IMG/VR virus record: IMGVR_UViG_3300042992_000431
Coordinates: 1 to 41,638 of that record
From: a virus
Direction: 5' to 3' (one strand)
DNA length: 41,638 nt
Position numbers and translations under genes: made by a program. Under the pieces are notes generated by a model that had not been told where the DNA came from, did no database searches, and saw nothing but the letters and a program-made list of their open reading frames with translations. This document shows, piece by piece, positions 28,301 through 38,600 of this stretch; the first letter of the stretch is position 1, and each line of letters opens with the position of its first letter.

Positions 28301-31300
28301 GACTTAAGTTCGTTCGCAAAATCATTGTTTGCTTTTGCATCAATGTCAAGGAAGTTATATTTATTTAATGGCGTAAAAATAAATTTGTTCCCATAGTCTA
28401 ACGCCTTACTTGATCTTGATGTAAAGTAGAATCCGTATCCATATAGGGATCGTGCTCCTCCGTATATTCTTTGCGGATCAAATGTATCAAATGAACCTTT
28501 TGTTGCGTGTATAAGTAATCCAGCTTTACTAGCTTCTGAAAGCTCTTGGAACGACTTAGAACTAGACTCCTTAAGTATGTTGTCATATACTTTGTTGGCC
28601 TGACTAGAAGATGACTCAGATAGTTCTGAGTCCATAGCGTTATTACGCTCATCAAGAATTTCTAGGGCTTGGTTGAGAAGCTTAAGCGCACCTTCCCTTC
28701 CATCTTTTTCGTAGCGTTTGGAATCCCTAGCTTCTTGTAAAATTCTTCCGTAGTAAGCGCTTGATTCTCTGTCTGATCCGGGGAAGTTAACTTCTGCTTC
28801 ATAGTATTGGATTGATTTTTCATCGATTAGATTGTTTGACTTGGCAAATGTAACTAAATTTTCTAAATTATTACGCAAGCCCGAAATATTTACATCATCA
28901 TAAGGAATCATTGCGAGATGGAATGACTTGTCAGATGGCACATAAGTAAATCCGCCCCCGAATCCGTAGTCATTTAGGGAGTCAATGATTCGCTTGGCAT
29001 CGGCATCGCTCTTCGCCTTAAAGGTAACCTCCTGTGATTGGCCTCCAGTCTTGTACTCGACAATCATAACTCCATTCTGAAAGTCTTCTTTTTTCACTGG
29101 GGCCATAATGCCAGCAACAGCAGACATAGCAAGGATGTCTTCCTTATTTCCCGCAATAGCAGGTCGCATTGAAACCTCCTGTGTGACAGAGTTTAACTCA
29201 GAGTCGTACCATCCACCAATAGTCTTTTCAATTCCGTATACTTGAACATCAAACTTTTTTGCGATGTTATTAAATGCATTAATGAATCGTTCAAATGATG
29301 GCTTCTTATACTCATCGCGAGCCTCAGATATCTCGTTAACGTACTTTGCACGATATGGAGCAATACCCAAAATAGACTTAACGATGTTGTCGTTGATTTC
29401 GAGATTATTTACGGACGCACCGCCAGTAACAATAGCACGAGCAGCACGAATCTTAATTCGCTTCTTAAGCTCTGGGTCTCCCTTATCCTCGGCCATCTTA
29501 GAGCGATAATCGCCAAAGACATTCCTCACGTCTACGAACTCATTAAGAATCTTTAGGTCCTTAAATCCAGTAATAATCCAAGGGTACGCAGGGTGCACCT
29601 TTGCGCCTTTAATTTTGCGAGAGTCTTTGACATCCATTTTAGCCAAGTCAAACTCAAGTACGGCAACAAGGTCACCATATTGAGCATTTGCAAGTAGTGG
29701 CTCATTAACGTAGTCTAGGATGGCTTCAATCCTAGGCAAACCAAATCGTTTGTTTGCTTCTGCGGAAAACAAAGCCTCATTGAACTCAGCCCGTACTTCA
29801 TATCCAACCTTCTTTGGGCCATCGTTTGGCATAAGTTCATTGAGTTCGGATAGCTTTTTAATCTGAAGTGGTAAACCCTTCTCAGCTAGTGCTGACTGAA
29901 TTGGTTTTTTCTTTAGTTTAGAGTTGATATACTCAACAAGTTCAGCCTCAGTAGCCCGCTTATCCTTAACAGCCTTGTTTACTTCATCAAGCATATATCC
30001 CCAGAACTGAAAGTTTCCACGAATACCCCTGCTATCTTGAGACATAAGGAGCACACGACCATCAAACTTCTTGAGCTTACTTAATATTTTCTTTGCTGTT
30101 TTCTCATCCGTGAATGCCCAACCCCCCTCTCCGAGGAGCGGGTAAAACACACCACCATCAAAGGTGTATGTAACCCCCGTTGGTGACTTTACGGTACCCG
30201 TTACAGCAAGGTCCATAGCGTACGTTATTGCTGGCTTGCCCACATACTCGCTAAGGTCTGCAAATTGTATTTTCTCCTTATCAAATTTGCGATCAACGTA
30301 CGAAGCATCCCTACCTTGTCTAGAGCTAGACTCTGAAACGGGAGGTATAGACGTGGTTACCTCAGACTCTAGTCCGGTGTATGTCTGCTCGTCAATTGAT
30401 GACTCAAACAAGGCACCAGAGAACGAGTTCATAAAGTCAACGAACTCACCACGAGTGGTAATCTTAAGGCTTGGAAATACTTTTCCGATAAAGTTGTTTG
30501 TCCACTGGATCAGCTTGTCCATCGTGGACTTGCTAATCTTGCGACCATTAACAGCAATAATTCCTGCTGTCTGAGCCATAAACTCCTCGGGACTTTCTTT
30601 TGCTGAATACTCACCGCCTTGTACGAATCTTTCAACAGCATCAGCAAGTTGTTGGTCCTCTGCGGTTCCACTGCGAAGCACTCTAAGCAATCCTGATTGG
30701 AAGTCACTAGCAATCTTTTCTCTAGTCGCTTGGCTAGCCTTGGCAAACCTATTTACAAATGCTGCGTGGAACACCTCGTGGAAGGGAACCTCGGAGGTCA
30801 TATCCTCGAGGTTCAGATGTATCTCATTCCTGGATGGGATAAACCTACCCGACTCAACACCAGAGGCAACAGACCCGCTCTTAGACACCTCGTCCATAGC
30901 GTCATTGAATTCCTTTCTGCTGTTGTGTACTATTATCTTCGTAGGAAGACCTAGTCGCCTCGCTAGCCTTTCAGCAGCAGATACAGCTTCAGTTACTTGC
31001 TCGCTACTTAATCCTTTGTTATTCTTTACAGGCTCTTGTTCGACAACTTGCTCGGTCACCTGCTCAGCGACAACAGTCTCAGTGGGGAGTACTACCCTTG
31101 CGGCCTTGCGCTCTGGGCGCTTGGCCGCCGGTACCCGCTCCTTAGTAGTTACATCACGAGTAACCGTCTCGTACTCCTGCATCCAGATAACCTCTGGAAC
31201 ATCTCCAATCTCCTTCTTACGCGCATCAATAGCGATGTCTAGCGCAAGTTCTGGGCGATTGACTACTTGGATTCTAACAGGAGAAATATCTTCTCCCTTT

Positions 31301-33381
31301 GGTGTCCTTGGACGCATCACGACACCAGTAAGGTTTCCGTCAGCGTCAAGTATTGATTCTACGTATTCTAATCCCAAGATGTTCTCGGCAACTTTAGGTT
31401 GCCTAGAAACTTCTTGCTTGGTGGCCTTATCGTATGTTACAACATCAATCGACCCGTCTTCTTGCGTTTCGATTACTGATGTCTGCCCTTCGGTCTCTGT
31501 GCCAACAGCAACCTCAAGGTTGTTTAGCCTTTCGAAGAGGCGGAACTTTCCGCGTCGGACTTCTGGTTCGACAATCGTGCGGCTACCCGCTCTAGGAGCT
31601 CCAACTGGGACTTCTTCGGTAACTTGTTCAGTTGTAGTAATTGTTTTGTTGTCATAGTATTCGATATCATCAAATTTATCTTCTAGTGTCTGTATGTATG
31701 CTGTCTTTACATCGTCTGCAATGTCCAACGCATCAACCTCATCGATAGCGTTAAGTATTTGCTGTTGAGCCGCTTGGGCTTCAGTGTTGTCTACCTCTTG
31801 AGCCTCTGCTATTTTTTGGAAGACTTCTTGCTGCTCAAGTACTTGAAGTACTCGATCTGCTTCAGGCGACGTTCCGCTTGCGACTTGGATAGGTTGGACT
31901 TCGATAGGGGCTTGCCCTTCGACGACAGGACTTGGTATCCCTGCTTCTTCTTGAGTATCATATGCTGAGTATTTAGATTCTAAATCTTTTTGCTGTTGTA
32001 TTAGGCCTCCAACTTTAGCTTTAATGTCTTTTGTGGCTTCTGTATCCTTGATGACTTTGGCCATTGAAGCGTAGCGCTTAATTTCATTGTCAATCTCAAG
32101 AAACCGCTCTAGGTCTTGTGGGTTTTGCGTTCCTACATATTCGTAAAACTTAGCGTCATCCGTTGCATTACGAGTTCGAGTCTTAATAGACTCTGCTAAC
32201 TTCTGAGAATAGTAATCTTGTTCCTCAACAGTAGAAGAAGCATCAAGCTTCTCCTTGTACTTGTTAATCTCTGTTCTAGCCTTTGCGTTCTTCATATCGC
32301 GTCCAACAGAGTTGGCAAGCGCAGTAGCATCAGCTATAGTAGATGGTGTGTTGAAGACAGCACCGCCAACAGCACCCATAGCGGCGCCCTCAAATCCCTG
32401 ACGGAATGCATCTCCAAGGTTTACATCTCCAGTACGAGCATATTGATCAACAGCAGATTGTCCGAATCCAGTAGTAAACTCGGCAAGAGCCTCTTCTGTC
32501 ACAGCGACGCCATTGGACTTTAATGCTCCTTTAGCAATCTCTTTTGCTGTTTGTTCAAAGGCTTGTTTTGTGATTTGTTGAGCGGCAAGTTTCTTTACGG
32601 CTCCAGACAAAATCTTTCCGCCGATCCCTTCCCCAAGCACCTCAAGTCCACCCATTGCACCAGTATATCCTGCTCGCATAAGCGGACTCATATCCTCATA
32701 GAACTTCTCTCCTTTCGCATCAAGGTGAGCTGATTGGGCGCCATAACCGCCCATCAGCGCAAGAGATACTGGTGCTCCAAGTCCGCCAGTTCCAAGAGTA
32801 ATTGCTGCCGATGTAATAGCAAGAGGCGCAGTTCCTAAAAGAAACTCTTCTGCCTGAAGTGCGGCATCACCAAATTTACCCTGTGCAATGCTTTCCGTAA
32901 ATGTTTGCTCAAACTTTGGACCTTCATCTCGAATCTTATCAATGGCAGATTTTGCCTGAACGTCAATTGCTTCACGAGTAAGTGGCGTCGATAGTGGGGA
33001 TGCGTATGATGCTGCCTTAAGTAAAGCACTTTTGCCAATCTCGTAAGTTTGTCCGAGGGCAGACTTGGCTACATTATACCAATTAGGCGTATCTACTTCA
33101 GATACATCTTCCTGATTAGATCCTTCAAACTTGGGAATTTCACCAAATGCAGCGGGGACTTTATTTGATGTATCCGAAGCAGAAGGTTCTGCCAAAGATT
33201 GTAAATTGGATGCCTCGGAAAGTTCTTTTTTTTTTACGTCAAAATCTACCTGTTCAGAATACACTGGATACTTATCAAGCATCTTGCTAACCAATACAGA
33301 GTCATCAACGTCCTTATACTGTGGATATTTTAACTTTACCTTGGCCGAAAATTCAGCTACTGACAACTTAGGTTCTGGCAT
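25393..33381 (-). CDS. Giant polyvalent protein with zincin and ART-like domains
   Basis: This 2662-residue protein, the largest in the window, has a Gly/Ala-rich amphipathic region at about 150-345. Coiled or Gln-rich linkers follow at 350-560. A zinc peptidase-like site follows, with His868-Glu869-x-x-His872 (PFHEVFHAAF) and possible third ligand in SPEEF (932-933). An ADP-ribosyltransferase-like domain follows with His1625 (IHATKGSFDTF), Tyr1652 (GYGFYFTS) and Glu1779 (DFYEAVIFNF), an H-Y-E set. The long C-terminal part is helical. Such large multi-enzyme proteins are usually packaged and ejected with the DNA into the host. The stop overlaps the spanin start (ATGA). Exact domains need profile searches. 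Confidence 0.75.
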   Translation of the reverse strand: MPEPKLSVAEFSAKVKLKYPQYKDVDDSVLVSKMLDKYPVYSEQVDFDVKKKELSEASNLQSLAEPSASDTSNKVPAAFGEIPKFEGSNQEDVSEVDTPNWYNVAKSALGQTYEIGKSALLKAASYASPLSTPLTREAIDVQAKSAIDKIRDEGPKFEQTFTESIAQGKFGDAALQAEEFLLGTAPLAITSAAITLGTGGLGAPVSLALMGGYGAQSAHLDAKGEKFYEDMSPLMRAGYTGAMGGLEVLGEGIGGKILSGAVKKLAAQQITKQAFEQTAKEIAKGALKSNGVAVTEEALAEFTTGFGQSAVDQYARTGDVNLGDAFRQGFEGAAMGAVGGAVFNTPSTIADATALANSVGRDMKNAKARTEINKYKEKLDASSTVEEQDYYSQKLAESIKTRTRNATDDAKFYEYVGTQNPQDLERFLEIDNEIKRYASMAKVIKDTEATKDIKAKVGGLIQQQKDLESKYSAYDTQEEAGIPSPVVEGQAPIEVQPIQVASGTSPEADRVLQVLEQQEVFQKIAEAQEVDNTEAQAAQQQILNAIDEVDALDIADDVKTAYIQTLEDKFDDIEYYDNKTITTTEQVTEEVPVGAPRAGSRTIVEPEVRRGKFRLFERLNNLEVAVGTETEGQTSVIETQEDGSIDVVTYDKATKQEVSRQPKVAENILGLEYVESILDADGNLTGVVMRPRTPKGEDISPVRIQVVNRPELALDIAIDARKKEIGDVPEVIWMQEYETVTRDVTTKERVPAAKRPERKAARVVLPTETVVAEQVTEQVVEQEPVKNNKGLSSEQVTEAVSAAERLARRLGLPTKIIVHNSRKEFNDAMDEVSKSGSVASGVESGRFIPSRNEIHLNLEDMTSEVPFHEVFHAAFVNRFAKASQATREKIASDFQSGLLRVLRSGTAEDQQLADAVERFVQGGEYSAKESPEEFMAQTAGIIAVNGRKISKSTMDKLIQWTNNFIGKVFPSLKITTRGEFVDFMNSFSGALFESSIDEQTYTGLESEVTTSIPPVSESSSRQGRDASYVDRKFDKEKIQFADLSEYVGKPAITYAMDLAVTGTVKSPTGVTYTFDGGVFYPLLGEGGWAFTDEKTAKKILSKLKKFDGRVLLMSQDSRGIRGNFQFWGYMLDEVNKAVKDKRATEAELVEYINSKLKKKPIQSALAEKGLPLQIKKLSELNELMPNDGPKKVGYEVRAEFNEALFSAEANKRFGLPRIEAILDYVNEPLLANAQYGDLVAVLEFDLAKMDVKDSRKIKGAKVHPAYPWIITGFKDLKILNEFVDVRNVFGDYRSKMAEDKGDPELKKRIKIRAARAIVTGGASVNNLEINDNIVKSILGIAPYRAKYVNEISEARDEYKKPSFERFINAFNNIAKKFDVQVYGIEKTIGGWYDSELNSVTQEVSMRPAIAGNKEDILAMSAVAGIMAPVKKEDFQNGVMIVEYKTGGQSQEVTFKAKSDADAKRIIDSLNDYGFGGGFTYVPSDKSFHLAMIPYDDVNISGLRNNLENLVTFAKSNNLIDEKSIQYYEAEVNFPGSDRESSAYYGRILQEARDSKRYEKDGREGALKLLNQALEILDERNNAMDSELSESSSSQANKVYDNILKESSSKSFQELSEASKAGLLIHATKGSFDTFDPQRIYGGARSLYGYGFYFTSRSSKALDYGNKFIFTPLNKYNFLDIDAKANNDFANELKSLAEARILKLQGLFKGIELIPKSLKTPLDNALKISSTISGDSKYGKYSIDDLRKFLDNDYILSFTDFSEAMLSVGYDGFQTDDFYEAVIFNFGKLNDNLIKDEANYLKESSSRDVREEILDKEQLSFKQRAVNTAKTFVWSDTQKQIRVFKERMSSQLSVEGREIKKFTKGLNQLLKKADVQTIDLVGNIFDGTLTPENQRILESKPNGSLIFGQANAMRNYIDSFADDFVNSPEFHAMPEETVNTIIDNFGQYMRGSYRFWKDKNFKPSNAARRDAIAYEYEILRSKKINDLIDKEGFKEDEAGEFFELLHDETLKEATKAIDDYIADIEKIRNGSDFKKLGIVSPSGIKLPSEQFLRRKELPETIQNLLGKERDPIIRFIDTTIALSNIKYKGHMLYAISESLGGTQFIKNEVTDAEKSTGEYKEVKDKFSPLNGRFVHRDVYEAITNQNIYESDNIWMSGYLTTLQLARKSKVIYNLPTWRKNLTGGWYTMAANGVINPSIVRDIKRRAQLFANGETDAETEALIKIMGDNGIIGQDVNANLLGFTNAIYSRTLTGNDNDYISYVDRARNLIKNFDSVVGQKYAAVDDYTKLVIFRSEIQSFAKKMYGKSYDSLTDAQKNKVHAEAAEFVKQNTPTFSRLPKWYASLAKLPAGDFLSFEFESLRSFSANIRNGQQDLMKGMTDKTLTPEQKAEYIKAGSRRLAGSAAIMGARLAITSILASLALGDDDELEEDIKNNRPNWMEGHSIIPTKVSKEGIATAYDYSMEDPYGSFFDLATDPLSFPAYVVDLLQPNMGISFLTNLAENKDFYGRDITNSYDSKLTKGYKYGGHTLKSLIIPPFIASSYRDEQKRLETEADKYSPLDAVGRVASRAVIRDYEFNIPVQFYYFTDQFRTKKEQYSDLTGASRDNRLAELDEIKKMYKSITNIGIKKGNYKMIADANKNVKRALKPNEEAYVLYGYEIPEKK

Positions 33382-33392
33382 ATTTTAACTTC

Positions 33393-34685
33393 TTAAAGAT
33401 TGAGGCCAAGTGGATCACTTCCTGCTTGCGAAGATACGGCGTTTTGAGAAGTGGTTGCCGTGCGCTGCGATGAGGGAAGAATCTTAAAGTACTCGTCTGA
33501 CAAGCCATCTGTTGCCTTTCTTAGTAGTGATAGGTCGCTGTCCTTTGCCTTCCTACCCTTTTCTTTAGGGACGTTAATCTCAGCAAAATCACCTGTTTCA
33601 GCGTTTGTAACCATTTGCTTTTCATTGACTATCTCAATTATATATGGAGATCCGTTGATTTTACCAAAGCGAACAATCTTACCTCCTGCGGAGGCAACTG
33701 GTGCAAAGTCAATTGGAACCATAAATCCACTACCGATTGTTTTGTCTCCAACCTTTTGAGTGTATGGAACAGCATCAATACCAAAATACTTATTCTCCCT
33801 TTGTTTGTCGTTAAGCTTAGCGTACTCAAGCGCAATCTTTTGCTGCTGTAGGCGAAGTTCCGCAGGATTGACTCCCATACGAGGAATAACAGCCATAAAC
33901 GCATCAACAGCGTCATTGGTGAACTTACCAGCTAGGCGATCACCCTGTGGCTTGAACTGCTCAGTATCGAGGATATCTAAGTCAGCTCGGCTTGTAATCT
34001 CTCCATTGCGACCTATAGTTCCCTCACGAACGCCTTCATAAACGATAGCATTCTTTACCTGTTTTGGGTCAATATAGCGAGCGCTCATAAAGTTATTCAT
34101 ATACTCTCGAGCCTTAGCTTCGTCAATCCTTCCATCGGGAAGGATATAGTCATTAATATTCTTTCTGAAGTTGTTAGCAGCCTCATCTGCAATTTGAGTT
34201 GGGCTTTGCATATCATAGTTATACCTTGGAAGCAAGGTAAATGGATTAGCTGCAAGGGACATAATCTGATTGGCATCACGTTTAGTGGTGCGCTCGGCAT
34301 CAAATAATTCCGAAGCATTTCTCCCACCCAAGTCAAACTGATCTGGCTTGGTATTGTATGCTGACCATTGCTGGCGGTAGTTGTCAGCTAAGAACTGTGC
34401 TGTTCCTGCAACCTCGTTATATCCAGCATTAGCCTCACGAACCTTACGTCGTAGGTCTATATTATCTGGGTCCCTAGCAAGCTCTTTAAGTGAGTTTTCT
34501 ACCGCGCCATAGGCTGTCTGAACAGCCTCTCTGTCTCCATCAAGATATGTTCCCGACTTCTTGGTGAACTGAGAGGACCAATCGTCAAACTGAAGCTGCT
34601 TTTCGCGCTCACGCTCATTGAGCTTGTACTGAAGCTCCGCAAAGTTTGGCAGCTGGATTACGCCACTCGGAATAAGTTTAGCCAT
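33393..34685 (-). CDS. Phage internal or tail structural protein, 430 aa
   Basis: A 430-residue protein (MAKLIPSGVIQLPNFAELQY...) with a charged helical first half (KLNEREREKQLQFDDW; LKELARDPDNIDLRRKVREA) and a mixed second half. Its place directly before the giant polyvalent protein and after tail genes suggests an internal or ejected virion protein. No enzymatic motif was seen. The start overlaps the upstream gene stop by one base. Confidence 0.55.
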   Translation of the reverse strand: MAKLIPSGVIQLPNFAELQYKLNEREREKQLQFDDWSSQFTKKSGTYLDGDREAVQTAYGAVENSLKELARDPDNIDLRRKVREANAGYNEVAGTAQFLADNYRQQWSAYNTKPDQFDLGGRNASELFDAERTTKRDANQIMSLAANPFTLLPRYNYDMQSPTQIADEAANNFRKNINDYILPDGRIDEAKAREYMNNFMSARYIDPKQVKNAIVYEGVREGTIGRNGEITSRADLDILDTEQFKPQGDRLAGKFTNDAVDAFMAVIPRMGVNPAELRLQQQKIALEYAKLNDKQRENKYFGIDAVPYTQKVGDKTIGSGFMVPIDFAPVASAGGKIVRFGKINGSPYIIEIVNEKQMVTNAETGDFAEINVPKEKGRKAKDSDLSLLRKATDGLSDEYFKILPSSQRTATTSQNAVSSQAGSDPLGLNL

Positions 34686-35653
34686 TATTTTTGCTTATTG
34701 AATTTCTTTAACAGCTGACGGAAGTAAGCACTTTCTTTGCTAAGCTTTTGCTGTTGGGCTGGGTTGAGGATAACCTCTCCACCTGTCATCTCACCAATCT
34801 TCTGACCTTTCTTTACGATGTCAATTGGGTTGGTCTTATGGTCAAACTTACCGCCTGTAACCATACCGCCCTGCTCAAGCCTTCGGGGTTTTTTATTCCC
34901 CATAGAAGGCATATATTCGTCCGCTGTTTCAAAAATGCCTCTATCAAATAGACTTTGTTGCTCATCTAATTGATCTTGTAAATCAGTAATGTTTAAATCA
35001 ATAAGAGCACGATCACCCACTGTTCCCCTTAAAGAGGCAAGGGTTTCATTTCTAGCTATTGTTTCCGCGCTAAGTGGAGCCTCAGCAACAGGAGCAATCT
35101 TAGTAGGTTTTTTAGACGCTAATTGAGCGCCATATACACCTGCAGATCCAATCTGACCTACACCACCCGCGATGTTCTGGAGGCCGCCCTCAATGGCGGC
35201 CTGAGCAGCACCACGCTCCATCATCTCACGATTTATGTTACGTCCAATCTCACGCTCAGCGCCCTGCGCTCCAAAGCTAAGGGCCTCCATAGTCTGAGCC
35301 TGACGCTGACCTAGGATATCTAATGCACCAGCATCGGACGCACGAATCATTTTGGGAAGCGCTCCGACAACAGCACGACCACCAGCCCCTTGAGCGGCAG
35401 CTATTCCTGTAGCTATCGAGCGATTAAGTTCCTCAAGACGTCTTTGCTCTAGCTCAGCATTGCGAGCCTGCTTTAGCATCTCTGCGTATTCAGAAGGTCG
35501 AGCTGTTGAAGCTTCCTTGATCCTGTTTGCAGCCTGCTGTCCTTGAATCATTTGGTATGCACCAAGCCCAGCTTGTCCCGCACCTAATGCTCCAGCTAGA
35601 ACAAGTCCTCCCGCTATATATTTTTTTGGTTCTTTACTCTTCTTTGATCGCAT
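34685..35653 (-). CDS. Phage structural protein, helical, with GG-type C-terminal motif
   Basis: The 322-residue protein has a basic start, a possible membrane-active or Gly/Ala-rich N-terminus (KKYIAGGLVLAGALGAGQAG), a long Ala/Gln-rich helix and a C-terminal part with QGGMVTGGKFDHKTNPIDI and MTGGEVILNPAQQQKL. The TGGEVILNP motif recurs in tail and internal proteins of phages. The N-terminal hydrophobic stretch could insert in membranes on ejection. A TACCTTTG box lies five bases before the ATG. Confidence 0.6.
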   Translation of the reverse strand: MRSKKSKEPKKYIAGGLVLAGALGAGQAGLGAYQMIQGQQAANRIKEASTARPSEYAEMLKQARNAELEQRRLEELNRSIATGIAAAQGAGGRAVVGALPKMIRASDAGALDILGQRQAQTMEALSFGAQGAEREIGRNINREMMERGAAQAAIEGGLQNIAGGVGQIGSAGVYGAQLASKKPTKIAPVAEAPLSAETIARNETLASLRGTVGDRALIDLNITDLQDQLDEQQSLFDRGIFETADEYMPSMGNKKPRRLEQGGMVTGGKFDHKTNPIDIVKKGQKIGEMTGGEVILNPAQQQKLSKESAYFRQLLKKFNKQK

Positions 35654-35657
35654 ATTA

Positions 35658-35665
35658 CAAAGGTA
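35658..35665 (-). promoter_or_regulatory. TACCTTTG promoter box, likely leaderless mRNA
   Basis: The minus strand reads TACCTTTG, then TAAT, then ATG. This matches TAnnTTTG with the start codon where transcription should begin. No clear -33 element was seen. Confidence 0.5.
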
Positions 35666-35669
35666 CTAA

Positions 35670-38600
35670 TTATTGTCCCTGTTGGTTGTGTAGATTACTT
35701 TGGGCGAACACTGCATTGACGGCATACAATTCAATTTCAGATGTATCGGTGTTTGTTAGGTTGATGCGTGCGTAGTAGTCTCGCAGTTGGTCTCCCTCGA
35801 CACCAGCGTTGGCAAGGACCACTATTGTGTTTCCGTCACTTACACCAGCTATAGCGCCACTTGCAGTAATCTGCTTGTTACCGCTGATGGCAGTAACAGT
35901 TACTCCAAGAGTCACAAGGGTAGCACCGCTGACCTTGTAGAGTGTGCCTCCGAAAGGGAATGGCACATCTCCCACAGGAGTGGTGAACGTAATGGTTGAC
36001 CCAGAAACTCCACTTGTGGCTACGTTTCCGAGAACAAAAACCTCAGAGCTTCCGCTTAGCGAGGTGATGGTTGTGGTCCCAACGTTTGCGCTAGTGTCTC
36101 TTGGAACGTAGGCAAAGAACTCACGCTCCCTCTCGCTGAAGTCGGTAGTAAGGATTGACGTAGACTGGTCTGTGTTTGTGATTACAGTAGCCCAAGCATC
36201 CGTACCCTCAAGGCTTAACGACTCGTAGGACTTAACCATAGACGGGTTGTTATTGCTTATCACCTCCACGATAGTGCTTCCTGCAACGCCGTAGTATGTA
36301 GATCTGTTAGATGTATCGTCGTGGACGTACATCGTTCCAGCCTTGAATGTGTACAGCGTGTCGTCTAGGCTAGCAATCCTCTCTGGCGAGTAGGAGTACC
36401 TAGTGTTCCACACCTTGTCTTCGGTATCGTAGGCTACGGTGAAACCTGTGTCTGTAGTGCCAACATTAGAAATTGTTCCATTGTAGTTTCCGCAGGTGTT
36501 TATAAAGGTAAACGTTCCAGCGGAAAGGTCTATAGATATACCGACAAAGAAATCATACGTAGAGTTGGTCGCAATACCGTAGATGGTGCTGTTGGTGCCC
36601 TGAAACTCTTCTCCAACAATGATTGCCTGCCCAGCCGTAAGCCTGTCTAAATAAACAACAGCATTTACGCTGTTGTCAAACGTATCGCATATGTCTTGAA
36701 ACTCACGAACCTCTGTGTTGAACTGAGGAAGTTTGTCGTCGTTGTACTCTATTTCGGCAAATACAACAGAGCCTGCACAATTTGTTTGTAGTGTAAAGCT
36801 AAACGAGCCAAGAAGGACCTCTATTGCAGCATCAAAGCATATTGTGCCCTCAAAGGTTCCACCGTCATCTATGCAGCGATGTTCAAACGCTGCCGTTATG
36901 TCAACACCATCTGCTGTTATGGCAATTGTTGATGTACATATACTATCGCTAGCGATAATATATTCGCCTGCCTCGTCGTCAACGCCTCCAACTACTCTCT
37001 TTACTGAGGCAAACTGGACTATATCCCTAAAGTTGCCCTTGAAGAATGAGTCCATCTTGGTCTCACTGATTGCGGTCAGCCCATCTTGGGAGATGCGCAT
37101 CACCTTTCCATTGCGGATATCGGCAAAGTAAACACGACCACCCTCTACGGCAACAGACTCTGGGTTGTTTCCAACTCCAAAGTCGCCTACGTAGTAACTC
37201 GGTGTTCCAACAACGTTTGTGGACACTGTAACGCCTTGCTGTCCGCTTACGTACTCAATTAAATTACGTCCCACTGGTAACAGGCCACACTTCTTGTCCT
37301 GCAAGAATACTATGCTGTCGTCTCTGTTGACCATATAACGGATTGAACCGTGGATGTAGTTGAGGTCGTAGAAAGGCGCTAGGGATGGGTTAAATGAGGA
37401 CAGCCCAAGCCTTGTTACGTCAACAATAAAGGGATCAGAATAGGTTACGGATCCAGTCCTGTAGACTGTCTTTGCGTCTGGAAGAACAGCAAACGGACGA
37501 CCAATAGATGTGTTCTTTGATGTAAAAAAGTCGCTTACCTCATCGGACTCTACATACTCAACAAAGTAGTTGTATGCATCGGGGTCATTGCCATATCGAA
37601 GCTGTCGTAGACGGAAGTAGGTATCGCCCTGAGTTAATTCAACAGCTACTAAACTGCTGTTGGTTATGTTCAGTGTATATGTCTGCGCTGCAGTAAATGC
37701 TCCTGTGGAGAAGGTGGTGTCAACAAAGTAGTTGTAGATACCGCTTACCTCTGGGTAAACGTTTTGCACTTCAAAGGTATTTCCGCTGCCATCGCTAAGG
37801 GTGTCCCCAGCATAGAGCTCAATGTTTGTCCTAAACTGAAGTGGCCTTACGTTAGTGCAGATAGCAGAAACTGAGGATATAACAGTTCGATCACCAGTCA
37901 ACACTCCGTTGACCACGTCATAAGACTCTCCTACCTCATAGTAAACTTCTTCGTCCTGTCCTTTACGCTTACGGTATATTTCCACCAAACACTTGCTTGA
38001 CCAAAAATCTGTTCCGAGTACTACTGAGTTCTTATCGAATCCATCAATGTTCTTGTCTTTAAGGACAAGAAACTTTCCGGTTGTTTGATATATGCTGTTG
38101 TCGCTAGCCCTATTCAGTACTGGGTTAGTATCAAGATTATCAGTAAGTTCTTGGTAGTCAACTACTTCAAAGTCAATATCGATTGGATACACCTTTGTAT
38201 CAACATTAGCAACTGAGCTGTATATCGCTACTGCTCCAGTAACAAGATTTCCTAATGATCCAGATGATGGTGGTGTACTGCTTGAGGTTCCAGTAATTAC
38301 TCCTGCACCTCCAACTAGATTTACACTAGTTACTTGGACAAATACAAAGGTTCCTAGATTAAGCGTGAAAAGAACATCTCCTACATTTATTGTACCCGTG
38401 ACAGATGATATAACGAAACTATATTGATCGTCATCTTTTTGATAGGAAACTACCCTAAGGCGGTCCCCCTTGAGGAAGTTATACTCAAGGTTTGCTCCCT
38501 TCGCCTCCTTGTATGAGTCATCCTTGCCCTCTAATGATCGGAATGAAACAAAGATGTAATCGTTGTTTGCTACGTTTGATGGAGAGTTTATTGCCTCCAC

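Noticed and set aside
30740-31657. Long plus-strand frame of 305 codons opposite the giant protein
   Set aside because: It is antisense to the polyvalent gene and rich in Ser, Thr and Val in the way expected from a reverse reading of its codons. No promoter or start context was seen.
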